Source: Leeuwenhoekiella marinoflava DSM 3653 | Lineage (GTDB): Bacteria > Bacteroidota > Bacteroidia > Flavobacteriales > Flavobacteriaceae | Assembly: GCF_900129005.1 (NCBI RefSeq) | Contig: NZ_FQUN01000009.1 | Span: 1 to 64,000 of the forward strand | Direction of reading: 5' to 3' | DNA length: 64,000 nt | Part shown: positions 36,713 through 44,175 of the stretch, in pieces | Position numbering within the stretch: position 1 is the stretch's first letter | How the letters are laid out: each line of letters starts with the position of its first letter | Program-made: the position numbers and the translations under genes | The notes under the pieces: generated by a model | Told to the model about the DNA's origin: nothing | Seen by the model: only the letters and a program-made list of their open reading frames with translations | The model's database searches: none

Positions 36713-37603
36713 ATGAAAACACAAAAGACCATTTTACTTGTCATAAACCCTATTGCAGGTGGTACCGATAAAAAGCCTATTATAGAAGCGTTTAAAAAGC
36801 ATGTTTCTCAAAATAATGATGAGAGCATTATATATGAGACAACCGGTAAAAACGACAAGAAAGCTATTCAGGATTTAATTACAGAGAAACAACCAGATCG
36901 TATTTTAATATCTGGTGGTGACGGTACCATTCGCGAAGTGGCTGATGCGATTAAAGGTGAATCGTTAAAAATAGGTCTTTTACCATCTGGCTCTGCTAAT
37001 GGATTGGCTACCAATTTTGATATTCCAGACTCACTTGAGAAACAATTGAAAATTGCATTAGGTGAGCATTTTATAGCTATGGATCTCCTAGAAATTGATG
37101 GTTTTACTTGTTTACATATTGCAGATTTAGGAGTTAACGCGCAGTTGATTGAAAATTATGAAAAGTCTGAAATACGCGGAAAACTAGGCTATCTCATACA
37201 AGCATTCCCTACCCTCATTAATAATGATTTTCCTTTTGAAGTAAAAATTGAATGTGATGATGAAACCTGTATTGAAGAAGGTGTTCTGGTAGCTATCGCG
37301 AATGCAAATAAATTTGGAACCGGAGCAAAAATAAACCCTACCGGGAAAATGGACGATGGGATTTTTGAAGTTTTGGTCTTTAAAAACTTCAGCATCAAAG
37401 GGATTTTAGAAACCTTTTATGATGACGTGCAACTGGATCCTGATTTTGTAAAAGTTATTAAATGTAAAGAAGTTAGTATACACAGCAAAAAACCGATTGC
37501 CTTTCAAATTGATGGAGAGTTTATGGGTGAGAAACAGTTAATTAAAGCCAAAATGACCGATTCTAAACTTACCATTGCAATACCAAAAAGCTTCAACCCC
37601 TAG
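36713..37603 (+). CDS. Diacylglycerol/lipid kinase family protein
   Basis: 296 residues, typical of the YegS/DgkB family. The ATP-binding GGDGT motif is at 68-72 (ISGGDGTIREV), preceded by LVINPIAGG at 9-17. Further motifs are LPSGSANGLATNF near 90 and IANANKFGTGAKINP near 195. It phosphorylates diacylglycerol, sphingoid or related lipids using ATP; the exact substrate is not readable. It is divergent from the App1-like phosphatase, 66 bp apart. Confidence 0.9.
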   Translation: MKTQKTILLVINPIAGGTDKKPIIEAFKKHVSQNNDESIIYETTGKNDKKAIQDLITEKQPDRILISGGDGTIREVADAIKGESLKIGLLPSGSANGLATNFDIPDSLEKQLKIALGEHFIAMDLLEIDGFTCLHIADLGVNAQLIENYEKSEIRGKLGYLIQAFPTLINNDFPFEVKIECDDETCIEEGVLVAIANANKFGTGAKINPTGKMDDGIFEVLVFKNFSIKGILETFYDDVQLDPDFVKVIKCKEVSIHSKKPIAFQIDGEFMGEKQLIKAKMTDSKLTIAIPKSFNP

Positions 37604-37692
37604 TTAACGCTAATGTTAAGCTTATCTTTAATCGTTTGGTCAGGCTATTGTAAACCCTTAATTTAGTCTTTTAAACTAATCAAATTTCTATT

Positions 37693-38280
37693 ATGAAAAA
37701 CTACGCAATACTTTTCTCTCTTGCATTAACATTAGGTTTCACCTCTTGTAAGAATGACAAGAAGGAAAAAGAGATGGACGAAACAACTACAACCGAAACA
37801 GCAGACATGCAAGAAGAGGCTCCTGTTGTTAAAAAATTAACGGTAAATTTAGAATCTAAAAGTGGTAGTACTGCAACCGGTAGTGCTGTTTTTACAGAAG
37901 AAGACGGTGAGGTATCTATGACTGCTGTATTTGAAGGTTTAGAGCCGGGCATGCACGCGATTCATATTCATGAGAAAGCTGATTGTTCTGCAGATGACGG
38001 TACTTCTGCAGGTGGTCACTGGAATCCTACTAAAGAACAGCATGGTAAATGGGGTGCTGCAGAAGGTTATCACAAAGGAGATATAGGTAATTTTCAGGCA
38101 GATGAAAATGGTAATGGTACAATTACAACGACTACAGATGAGTGGTGTATTAGCTGTGATGATCCTATGAAGGATATTGTAGGTAAAGGTCTTATTGTGC
38201 ACCAAGGTGCAGATGATTTTACAAGTCAGCCTAGCGGCGCTGCAGGACCACGTGTAAGCTGTGGTGGTATTATTGAATAA
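37693..38280 (+). CDS. sodC: Cu/Zn superoxide dismutase lipoprotein
   Basis: 195 residues with lipoprotein signal ending GFTSC (Cys19) and a Thr/Glu-rich linker. The SOD domain keeps the metal ligands: His91 and His93 in HAIHIHE, bridging His109 in GGHWNP, His117, His127 and Asp130 in HKGDIGN, and His170 in LIVHQGADD. Cys98 and Cys190 can form the conserved disulfide. It removes superoxide outside the cytoplasm. Compared with short SodC forms it has an insert carrying WCISCDD near 151-157, which adds two Cys. It is followed by its own terminator. Confidence 0.93.
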   Translation: MKNYAILFSLALTLGFTSCKNDKKEKEMDETTTTETADMQEEAPVVKKLTVNLESKSGSTATGSAVFTEEDGEVSMTAVFEGLEPGMHAIHIHEKADCSADDGTSAGGHWNPTKEQHGKWGAAEGYHKGDIGNFQADENGNGTITTTTDEWCISCDDPMKDIVGKGLIVHQGADDFTSQPSGAAGPRVSCGGIIE

Positions 38281-38308
38281 TACAATGCACATTGTAAATG
38301 AAATTATT

Positions 38309-38335
38309 AAAAGCAGCTCTTTGAGCTGCTTTTTT
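38309..38335 (+). terminator. Terminator after sodC
   Basis: aaaagcagctc (38309-38319) pairs perfectly with gagctgctttt (38323-38333), followed by more T residues. Confidence 0.92.
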
Positions 38336-38376
38336 ACTTTTAATTTAATACATTTAAGCACTACTAACAGATTGCT

Positions 38377-38907
38377 ATGCAACCAGATGATTTAATTTTA
38401 CGTCTTCAGCAGAAAGACGAAAAAGCCTTTGAACGCTTATATAGTCTATACTCAGAAAGCATTTTTGGTGTTATAAACAGCGTACTCCACGATGTTGAAG
38501 CTTCAGAAGAAGTATTACAGGATGTTTTTATTAAAGTATGGGATAACTGCGAATCTTACTCTTCTAAAAAGGGAAGATTCTTTACCTGGCTCCTTAATAT
38601 TGCTCGTAATGCAGCAATAGATAAGACGCGATCCAAGTCATTTAAAAACCAAAAGAAAAACCTTACTCAAGAATATTTCGTAGATATTCTCGAAAACAAA
38701 AGTAGTTTTTCAAGTAAAGTTGATGCGATAGGTATAAAGAAATATATCAAAGCTTTAGGAGAAGATTGTAAGAAAGTGATTAATCTTTTATTTTTTAAAG
38801 GTTACACTCAAAAAGAAGCTTCTGAAGAATTAAATATGCCATTAGGAACTATTAAAACGCGCAACAGACTTTGTATTAATAAACTAAGAGCTATATTGGT
38901 AAATTAA
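38377..38907 (+). CDS. ECF RNA polymerase sigma factor (SigK-like)
   Basis: 176 residues with sigma region 2 at about 20-85 (FERLYSLYSESIFGVINSVL, EEVLQDVFIKVWDN, RFFTWLLNIARNAAIDKTRS) and region 4 at about 120-170 (KKVINLLFFKGYTQKEASEELNMPLGTIKTR). It should direct RNA polymerase to a small regulon. Its stop codon is directly followed by the ATG of the anti-sigma gene, so the two are cotranscribed and probably coupled in translation. The regulon is not evident; sodC upstream and the fasciclin gene are possible members. Confidence 0.92.
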   Translation: MQPDDLILRLQQKDEKAFERLYSLYSESIFGVINSVLHDVEASEEVLQDVFIKVWDNCESYSSKKGRFFTWLLNIARNAAIDKTRSKSFKNQKKNLTQEYFVDILENKSSFSSKVDAIGIKKYIKALGEDCKKVINLLFFKGYTQKEASEELNMPLGTIKTRNRLCINKLRAILVN

Positions 38908-39714
38908 ATGGATATTCAAGAATACATAGAATCTGGCATACTTGAACTGTATGTGTATGGTGCCTTAACTTCTAAAGAAAGTGAAGAAGTTTCAACGGTA
39001 CTTAAACAATACCCTGAAGTAGAAAAAGAAGTAGAGCAGATAGAAGCCGCGCTTCAAAATCTGGCAACTGCAGCTGCACCTTATAATCCTGAAGAAATAC
39101 TTGCAGCAATAAAAGCGAAACTTCAAGGCAATGATGGTGTGGTACAATTAAACCCGGCATCTCAAAAAAGAACACGTTTGCTGTCATTTATCAGCGTAGC
39201 AGCTTCGGTAATTTTCTTAATCGGAATATTTATTTTGTTGAATAGAACAAATACACTTCGTAAAGAGTTACAAGTGGTAGAAATCGAAAACAAGTCCTTA
39301 GAAAGCAAACTTCAGCATTCTGAAGATGTATTAACTCAAACTAAAGAGATTCTTGCAGTTATTCGCGAACCACAGATTATAAAAGTACCTCTTACCGGTC
39401 AGCAGGTTGCTCCAGAAGCTTATGTAAACGTTTTTTGGGATAAGGAATCTAACAGCGCATATATAGATGCTATGGGCTTACCAGAACCTCCTGAAGGTTT
39501 TGTGTATCAAGTATGGTCATTAAAATTAGATCCGCTTACTCCTACAAGTATGGGACTCTTAGATGATTTTGCAAACAATAGCTATAAGATCTTTAGCTTA
39601 GAGAATCCTAATGACTCTCAAGCATTTGGTATCACGCTAGAACCGGCAGGTGGAAGCGAAACTCCAACAATGGAACAATTATATACCTTAGGTGTTGTAG
39701 AGAATAACGCTTAA
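38908..39714 (+). CDS. RskA-type membrane anti-sigma factor
   Basis: 268 residues. The cytosolic N-terminal part (1-90) has the conserved short helix LELYVYGALTSKESEEVSTVL, the sigma-binding zinc-less anti-sigma segment. One membrane helix spans about 92-112 (FISVAASVIFLIGIFILL), a coiled coil follows (115-145), and the outer domain (about 155-268) is RskA-like (YVNVFWDKESNSAYI, GLPEPPEGFVYQVWSLK, GITLEPAGGSETPT). It should hold the adjacent ECF sigma factor inactive until an envelope signal. The gene starts immediately after the sigma stop. Confidence 0.92.
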   Translation: MDIQEYIESGILELYVYGALTSKESEEVSTVLKQYPEVEKEVEQIEAALQNLATAAAPYNPEEILAAIKAKLQGNDGVVQLNPASQKRTRLLSFISVAASVIFLIGIFILLNRTNTLRKELQVVEIENKSLESKLQHSEDVLTQTKEILAVIREPQIIKVPLTGQQVAPEAYVNVFWDKESNSAYIDAMGLPEPPEGFVYQVWSLKLDPLTPTSMGLLDDFANNSYKIFSLENPNDSQAFGITLEPAGGSETPTMEQLYTLGVVENNA

Positions 39715-39745
39715 GAAATGTAATTAGTTTTACATTTTAATTATT

Positions 39746-39785
39746 AAAAAAGTCCAGCGAATCTAAATTCGCTGGACTTTTTTTT
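39746..39785. terminator. Strong terminator after the sigma/anti-sigma operon
   Basis: A 17-bp perfect stem (39746-39762 with 39767-39783) around loop ctaa, flanked by A and T runs. It works in both directions, so it may also end the leftward small gene at 39826. Confidence 0.93.
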
Positions 39786-39825
39786 GACCCTTAGCTATTT
39801 ATATTTCCCCCTTGATCCTGATAAA

Positions 39826-40096
39826 CTATAATAAGTTGAAAATCACCCTTTGTTGTATTTCTTGTGTATTATTTTCTTTTTTTTCCAAAATTGCATAAAA
39901 TTTTCGTGGTGAAATTTTTAGGTCTTTTGTTATTTCGCTCACTTTTTTCTTTACCTTCTTGTATAGTTTTAAATTCTCGTTTACCTTTTTATTGAAGTAA
40001 TGTTTTTCCAACTTCTCAACAATTTGCAGTTCAGTCAAATTTGAGTCATTTGCATATTGTTCAATTTTTAGATTTAATTTTTTTTAGATTACTCAT
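39826..40096 (-). pseudogene. Small basic protein gene with homopolymer frameshift
   Basis: A minus-strand ATG at 40096 (after aaaagagactt) reads MSNLKK and then stops after 11 codons because of an A8 run. Removing one A would continue in frame as LNLKIEQYANDSNLTELQIVEKLEKH and onward to the stop at 39826, giving about 89 Lys/Glu-rich residues. As it stands only a 70-residue piece from a TTG at 40038 is open. ISPRKFYAILEK suggests a helix-turn-helix, but no family is recognised. It is either a real lesion, a length-variable switch, or a sequencing error in the A-run. Confidence 0.45.
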
Positions 40097-40311
40097 AAGT
40101 CTCTTTTTTTTTAAGTTTAGCCTCAATATATAACGTGTTTCTGCAGAAAAGACTGGCGTGTATTTTCACGAAAGAATAAAAATACAAAACTGCTCAGTAA
40201 ATTCCTTACGGATTTTTGTTAATAGGCTTGTGTAAACTTCCCCATACGCAACAGTTGTCTGGGCAAAAGGCAAAACACAATAGAACCTGTCTTTCGCACA
40301 AAACAAATAGC

Positions 40312-40512
40312 ATAAGATTAAAACAGACCAATAAATGCATGCAGCTCTCCGCCATCGCCTACAACCTTAAGAAATACTTCAAATTCACTCAAAAACGGGT
40401 GAAAAGTGGAGCAGGTTTGCTCGACTTCTTTTTAAAACTCAAAACAACACTAATGGAAGCTTATAGATTGATTTTAAGAAATCTGGTGTTTGCTAATTTA
40501 CAAACGGTCTAA
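40312..40512 (+). pseudogene. C-terminal fragment of an IS1182/IS5-like transposase
   Basis: The last 65 residues or so of the frame ending at 40512 (NKCMQLSAIAYNLKKYFKF onward) match the conserved C-terminal AIAYNLKKxxKF segment of IS1182-type transposases. The rest of the transposase is absent and the sequence upstream in this frame is unrelated. A small perfect hairpin (ccgctt/aagcgg, 40523-40536) follows. It is a mobile-element scar inside the accessory island. Confidence 0.6.
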
Positions 40513-40570
40513 AACTAGAAAACCGCTTAAAAGCGGCTTAGATAAATAGGTTTTTATAGAAATCACGGAC

Positions 40571-40611
40571 TTGTGCAACGGTTACCATTGTTAGCTGTAG
40601 TGGTTTTTCCG
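40571..40611 (+). repeat. Boundary motif, left copy
   Basis: Contains gttagctgtagtgg near 40589-40602. It shares GTTAGCTGTARTGG with the reverse complement of 42531-42550. The two motifs bracket the NmrA/AraC operon in opposite orientation. Confidence 0.45.
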
Positions 40612-40619
40612 ATTTTTAA

Positions 40620-41531
40620 TTAATTAAATGCTTTTCTAAATTCTAAAGGGGTCAATTCAGTTTTTTTCTTAAACAACTTTCCAAATGATTGTGGGTGTTC
40701 AAAACCTAAACCGAAAGCAATTTCATTTACTGATAATTCAGTAGTAGATAATTTTTCTTTCGCTAGCTCAATCACTTTTTCGTGGATAAATTCTTGAGTA
40801 CTTTTTCCAGTTATAGTTTTGAGTAGTTTACTTAAATAATTTGGCGACAAGTTAATTGAAGTTGAAAGGTTTTTAACTGTGGGTAGCCCTTTTGATAACA
40901 TATCTTCATTTTTAAAATAATCGTTTAAAAGGGTGTCGAATCTTTCAAGAATGCTGTGGTTAAATTTATTCCTTGTTATGAACTGTCTTTGGTAAAATCG
41001 CTCGGAATAAGTAAGTAATAATTCTAGTTGAGAGATTATAACATCTTGACTGAACTTGTCAATGTTTGAGTTATATTCATTGTTTATACTTCGAAAAATA
41101 ATGGTAAGCATATCCTCTTCTTTTTCTGAAAGATGCAACGCCTCTTTTAAGTCGTAACCGAAAAAGTCGTACTGCTTTATTTTTTTTGCAAGATTGGTTC
41201 CCCATAAAAAATCGGGATGGAAAATCAGCAACCATCCCGAATGATTAAATTGTTGATTGACGGATTCAATTCGCATTATTTGATTTGGTGCGATAAAAGC
41301 CAAAACTCCCTCGTCAAAGTCATATTCTTGCTGACCGTATTTCATTTTGCCGTCAATCAAATGTTTTAACGCAATGCAATAAAATCCGTGCGTTACATTT
41401 AAATTAATATTTGGCGTATAGATAATATCATTGAAATTAATTACACTTAACAAAGGATGTTGTGGCTTTGCAAGTCCATTTCGTTTATGATATTCCGAGA
41501 TAGTTTTTATATGAATAATATCTTTTGTCAT
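40620..41531 (-). CDS. AraC-family transcriptional regulator
   Basis: 303 residues. The N-terminal 170 residues form a cupin-like sensor part (YGQQEYDFDEGVLAFIAPNQIMRIE). The C-terminal 100 residues are the double helix-turn-helix, with LSTSINLSPNYLSKLLKTITG and SVNEIAFGLGFEHPQSFGKLFKKKTELTPLEFR. It is transcribed after the NmrA-type oxidoreductase with only 2 bp between them, so it probably regulates that gene. The effector is unknown. The region is more AT-rich than the core genes around it, in line with transfer. Confidence 0.92.
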   Translation of the reverse strand: MTKDIIHIKTISEYHKRNGLAKPQHPLLSVINFNDIIYTPNINLNVTHGFYCIALKHLIDGKMKYGQQEYDFDEGVLAFIAPNQIMRIESVNQQFNHSGWLLIFHPDFLWGTNLAKKIKQYDFFGYDLKEALHLSEKEEDMLTIIFRSINNEYNSNIDKFSQDVIISQLELLLTYSERFYQRQFITRNKFNHSILERFDTLLNDYFKNEDMLSKGLPTVKNLSTSINLSPNYLSKLLKTITGKSTQEFIHEKVIELAKEKLSTTELSVNEIAFGLGFEHPQSFGKLFKKKTELTPLEFRKAFN

Positions 41532-41533
41532 AA

Positions 41534-42412
41534 TTATTTAATATACATTTCAGCAAAGTCTATTGCGAAATCTTCAAGTGTTACAGTACCCATTTTAATA
41601 GGTTTATTACTTTCATAGTTTTCTGTCAATTTTCCATTTGCAAGACTTGCATACATTTCTGTAAACAGATTGGCGATGTTTGTAGGTATGCCATTTTGTT
41701 CCATTCCTTTTTTTATTTCTTCATCAGATACAATTTTCCATTCTAAGTCAGTTTTCCCTATTACTTTTCCTAGTGCTGTAGCAATTTCTTGACCTGTATG
41801 TTCAGAACTTACTATGTATCTAAACAATTTACTTTTGGTTGTTGTAAGTTCTTCAGCAACTGCGTTCGCAATATCTTTTGGCGATACCAAAGGGAACTTG
41901 GTCTGACCGTAGTTCGCTGCAATTTGACCAGTATATTTTATCATATCTATATAATTACAAAGGTTGTAATAGAAATAGGTAGGTCTTAAAATTGTCAAAT
42001 TTATGTTCGGTAATTGTTTTATTATTTCTTCCGCAAAATGCGAACCCAAAATAGGTCCTGTTCCAGAATTTAAATGCGCTCCGAAACTACTCAACTGAAC
42101 AACACGTTTAATTTTATTTTTTTTAACGGCTTCCGCATAGTTTGCGTTTATAAGTCGGTAGTATTCTCGAATATCAGATTTAGAATAATCAGGCGGATTC
42201 AATAAAAATACCGCATCAGTATTTTTAAAAGCGGACATTAAAAAATCTAAATCTTCTAAAGACCCAATTTTTGGTTTTCCTCCTATTTGTTCAATTTCAG
42301 CCTTTCTGTCAATAGAATGGCTAATTACGGTTACCTCGTGACCATAATTAATTAATTGTTTTGTGAGCGGTTTTCCAATATTACCTAAAGAACTTGTAAG
42401 CGTGATTTTCAT
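41534..42412 (-). CDS. NmrA-like NAD(P)-binding oxidoreductase
   Basis: 292 residues of the atypical SDR class. The start MKITLTSSLGNIGKPLTKQL carries the glycine-rich dinucleotide motif. Other family features are AVFLLNPPDYS near 70, VVQLSSFGAHL near 105 and LRPTYFYYNLCNYI near 140. The usual YxxxK is not clear, as expected for NmrA-like members. Homologues act as quinone reductases or redox sensors. First gene of a two-gene operon with the AraC regulator. A second NmrA-type gene at 56011 is paired with an HxlR regulator. Confidence 0.88.
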   Translation of the reverse strand: MKITLTSSLGNIGKPLTKQLINYGHEVTVISHSIDRKAEIEQIGGKPKIGSLEDLDFLMSAFKNTDAVFLLNPPDYSKSDIREYYRLINANYAEAVKKNKIKRVVQLSSFGAHLNSGTGPILGSHFAEEIIKQLPNINLTILRPTYFYYNLCNYIDMIKYTGQIAANYGQTKFPLVSPKDIANAVAEELTTTKSKLFRYIVSSEHTGQEIATALGKVIGKTDLEWKIVSDEEIKKGMEQNGIPTNIANLFTEMYASLANGKLTENYESNKPIKMGTVTLEDFAIDFAEMYIK

Positions 42413-42519
42413 TTTGTTTTCTTTTTTTGTGAGTTACAAAGTTCAAAATGAAAAAGATTTAAAATGTAGTCAAATCATTCTTGATGTAATCCAAATCTAT
42501 CTTTTCGGGTTAATTCGTT

Positions 42520-42560
42520 GTTTGCACGATTTTTTGCCATTACAGCTAACTTGTTATATC
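42520..42560 (-). repeat. Boundary motif, right copy
   Basis: On the minus strand it reads tataacaagttagctgtaatgg followed by an A-run in shorter pieces; the core GTTAGCTGTAATGG corresponds to GTTAGCTGTAGTGG at the left boundary. It lies about 120 bp upstream of the NmrA gene start. Confidence 0.45.
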
Positions 42561-42581
42561 AACACTAAATATATAAATATC

Positions 42582-42625
42582 CCCGCAAAATTTGCGGGAT
42601 ATCATCACTTTTTGACGATGATATC
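42582..42625. repeat. Two adjoining perfect hairpins
   Basis: cccgcaaa/tttgcggg (42582-42589 with 42591-42598) is joined to gatatcatc/gatgatatc (42598-42606 with 42617-42625). No T-tract follows on either side. The neighbouring gttgagc at 42627-42633 fits the degenerate GTTRRRY box of integron attC sites, but the overall layout is not a clear attC. Confidence 0.5.
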
Positions 42626-42800
42626 CGTTGAGCCCTGATAGGACTTGATGCTGTAATGATAAGATACCGTACAATCAAAACTGACTCCCCTCACAGATTA
42701 CCTAGCCGCTACCCTATTTCAAATTTATTTACTTCCTTTTTTAGTACCGCTTTCCTCAATAGCTTCTGGCAGTTAACGTGCAGGCAAAGTCGGAGTGCTA

Positions 42801-42850
42801 CCACACTCCTACCACACTGCAACCACACTCCTACCACACTTTACCACACT
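42801..42850. repeat. Array B: five copies of ccacact, spaced 10-11 bp
   Basis: Copies start at 42801, 42812, 42823, 42834 and 42844, with spacers ccta, gcaa, ccta and tta. The last two copies and flank (42833-42854) are identical over 22 nt to array A at 1449-1470, and the following 13 bp are also similar. An adjacent ggagtg can pair with the cactcc of the first unit. Confidence 0.87.
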
Positions 42851-43372
42851 TTTTCTGGTTGAATACGGTAGCAAAGTGGTTCTAAGTTAGTAGCGCCTAG
42901 ACTAATCTCAGAACGATACGCTTAGTAGACTGGAAGTAAAATAGGAGTATGTAAAAAATAGCTCTAGGTATTGGGATAGCATACTTATTATTAAGGCTTT
43001 ATTGCAGTATTCCGGAGGGCAAACCGCTATGCTTAGACAGCTACCTATTTCATAACAAACTCATAAATTCAGCTTTTTAAAACAGGTTTTCATACACGCT
43101 GACGCGCTATTCTGGGGGGGTGTAGCCGATCCAGGGAGTTGGGTAATGTTTGCGCTGTATTTTGAGGCCAAGCAGCACTATTTGACCGAAACAACTGGCA
43201 CCCTTACTGCCAAATAAGCATGCCATTTAAAACAACGTATCATATTGAAAATTTTAGGAACTGCGTTTCTTGAAAAGGTAGCATTGCATCCGTGACTATT
43301 TGATGAACCTCAGCCTTATACCTCCCATAGCGTTAGTATACCGTTACCCTGCCTTTGCTATGCAGTATCCCC

Positions 43373-43423
43373 GGGTGAAACGCGGGTGAACCTCGGGTGA
43401 ACTACGGGTGAACCTTGGGTGAA
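43373..43423. repeat. Array C: five copies of gggtgaa at exact 11-bp period
   Basis: Copies start at 43373, 43384, 43395, 43406 and 43417. The 7-bp word is identical in all five and the 4-nt spacers differ (acgc, cctc, ctac, cctt). Same 7+4 design as arrays A and B with a different word; one gggtgaa also follows array A. Confidence 0.9.
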
Positions 43424-43887
43424 TGGAGCTCTGGAATGTTTAAAATGGAATAATGGCAGCACGGAGTACTCGCTGCAGGTAGTATGGCAAGCTGCTCTTT
43501 AAGATCCAACTTATAAAAAAAGCCTCCCCCCTATCCTAGGCTGTGCGGTTAAGATAAACGCGTCTTAGCCTAGCGTTGCTAATATAAGGCATTTTTAAGG
43601 CCTTGTCAAGAGGTGAGCCTATACAGATCATTAGACTTTGCTGAGCAGCGTTTACTTAACCCCATCATGCTTTGCTGAGACTTAGGGTTCTCCCTTATAA
43701 AGCGGGAGCAGGCTGTACCGACGCATAGCACACTACCGGAACAAACGCTGGGAACACGTGCGGTACTTTAGCGACTTCTTCCAACTTGGCATCCTCGAGG
43801 GTTTATCGTCAGATTCAACTTTATTGAAAACTTGAAATAGTAGATAGATTGGAATTAAAAAATAATTTCACAAATAGGCATAAAAAA

Positions 43888-43922
43888 AGAATCACCTGCC
43901 TTCTCCAAAACAAGGTGATTCT
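43888..43922 (-). terminator. Leftward terminator with no intact gene
   Basis: agaatcacct (43888-43897) pairs perfectly with aggtgattct (43913-43922). On the minus strand the stem is followed by a run of seven T. The only open frame it could serve is the remnant at 43947-44039. Confidence 0.75.
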
Positions 43923-43946
43923 CAACTAACAAAAAATCCAAAAAAA

Positions 43947-44039
43947 CTAATCAACTAACCAAAATTGATAATCTTCCTTTCCATATTCTCCAAAATAATT
44001 GAGATTTGGATTTTTCAATTGAAAAGTTAAATGCCCAAC
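43947..44039 (-). pseudogene. 30-codon protein remnant or tiny ORF
   Basis: On the minus strand an open stretch of 30 codons without an ATG ends at the TAG 43947-43949, just before a terminator. It encodes VGHLTFQLKNPNLNYF followed by GEYGKEDYQFWLVD. The composition is protein-like (few repeats, mixed polar and aromatic) and looks like the C-terminus of a lost gene. A TTG within it could start a 23-residue peptide. No family is recognised. Confidence 0.35.
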
Positions 44040-44175
44040 TTAACTTATTCACTACATTTACGTAGTAAAGCTGACTGTGGTTTTCGGAATTTGAAAAAAA
44101 ATAAAAATATTTTCAAAACACAACACAACTATTTAATTTTCAGTATTTTAAATTCAAAAATTTAATCCAAATTTT

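Larger units (their letters stand above)
42413..44175. other. Gene-free accessory block with repeat arrays
   Basis: About 1.76 kb with no intact gene. Contents in order: the right boundary motif (42520-42560), tandem hairpins (42582-42625), array B of ccacact (42801-42850), array C of gggtgaa (43373-43423), a leftward terminator (43888-43922) and a 30-codon protein remnant (43947-44039). The stretch from about 42640 to 43800 looks richer in G+C than the coding DNA around it and is free of recognisable protein remnants. Confidence 0.6.

Noticed and set aside
42656-42862. Open frame of 68 codons through array B
   Set aside because: Its codons are set by the ccacact repeat, the composition is not protein-like, and no homologous family is suggested.
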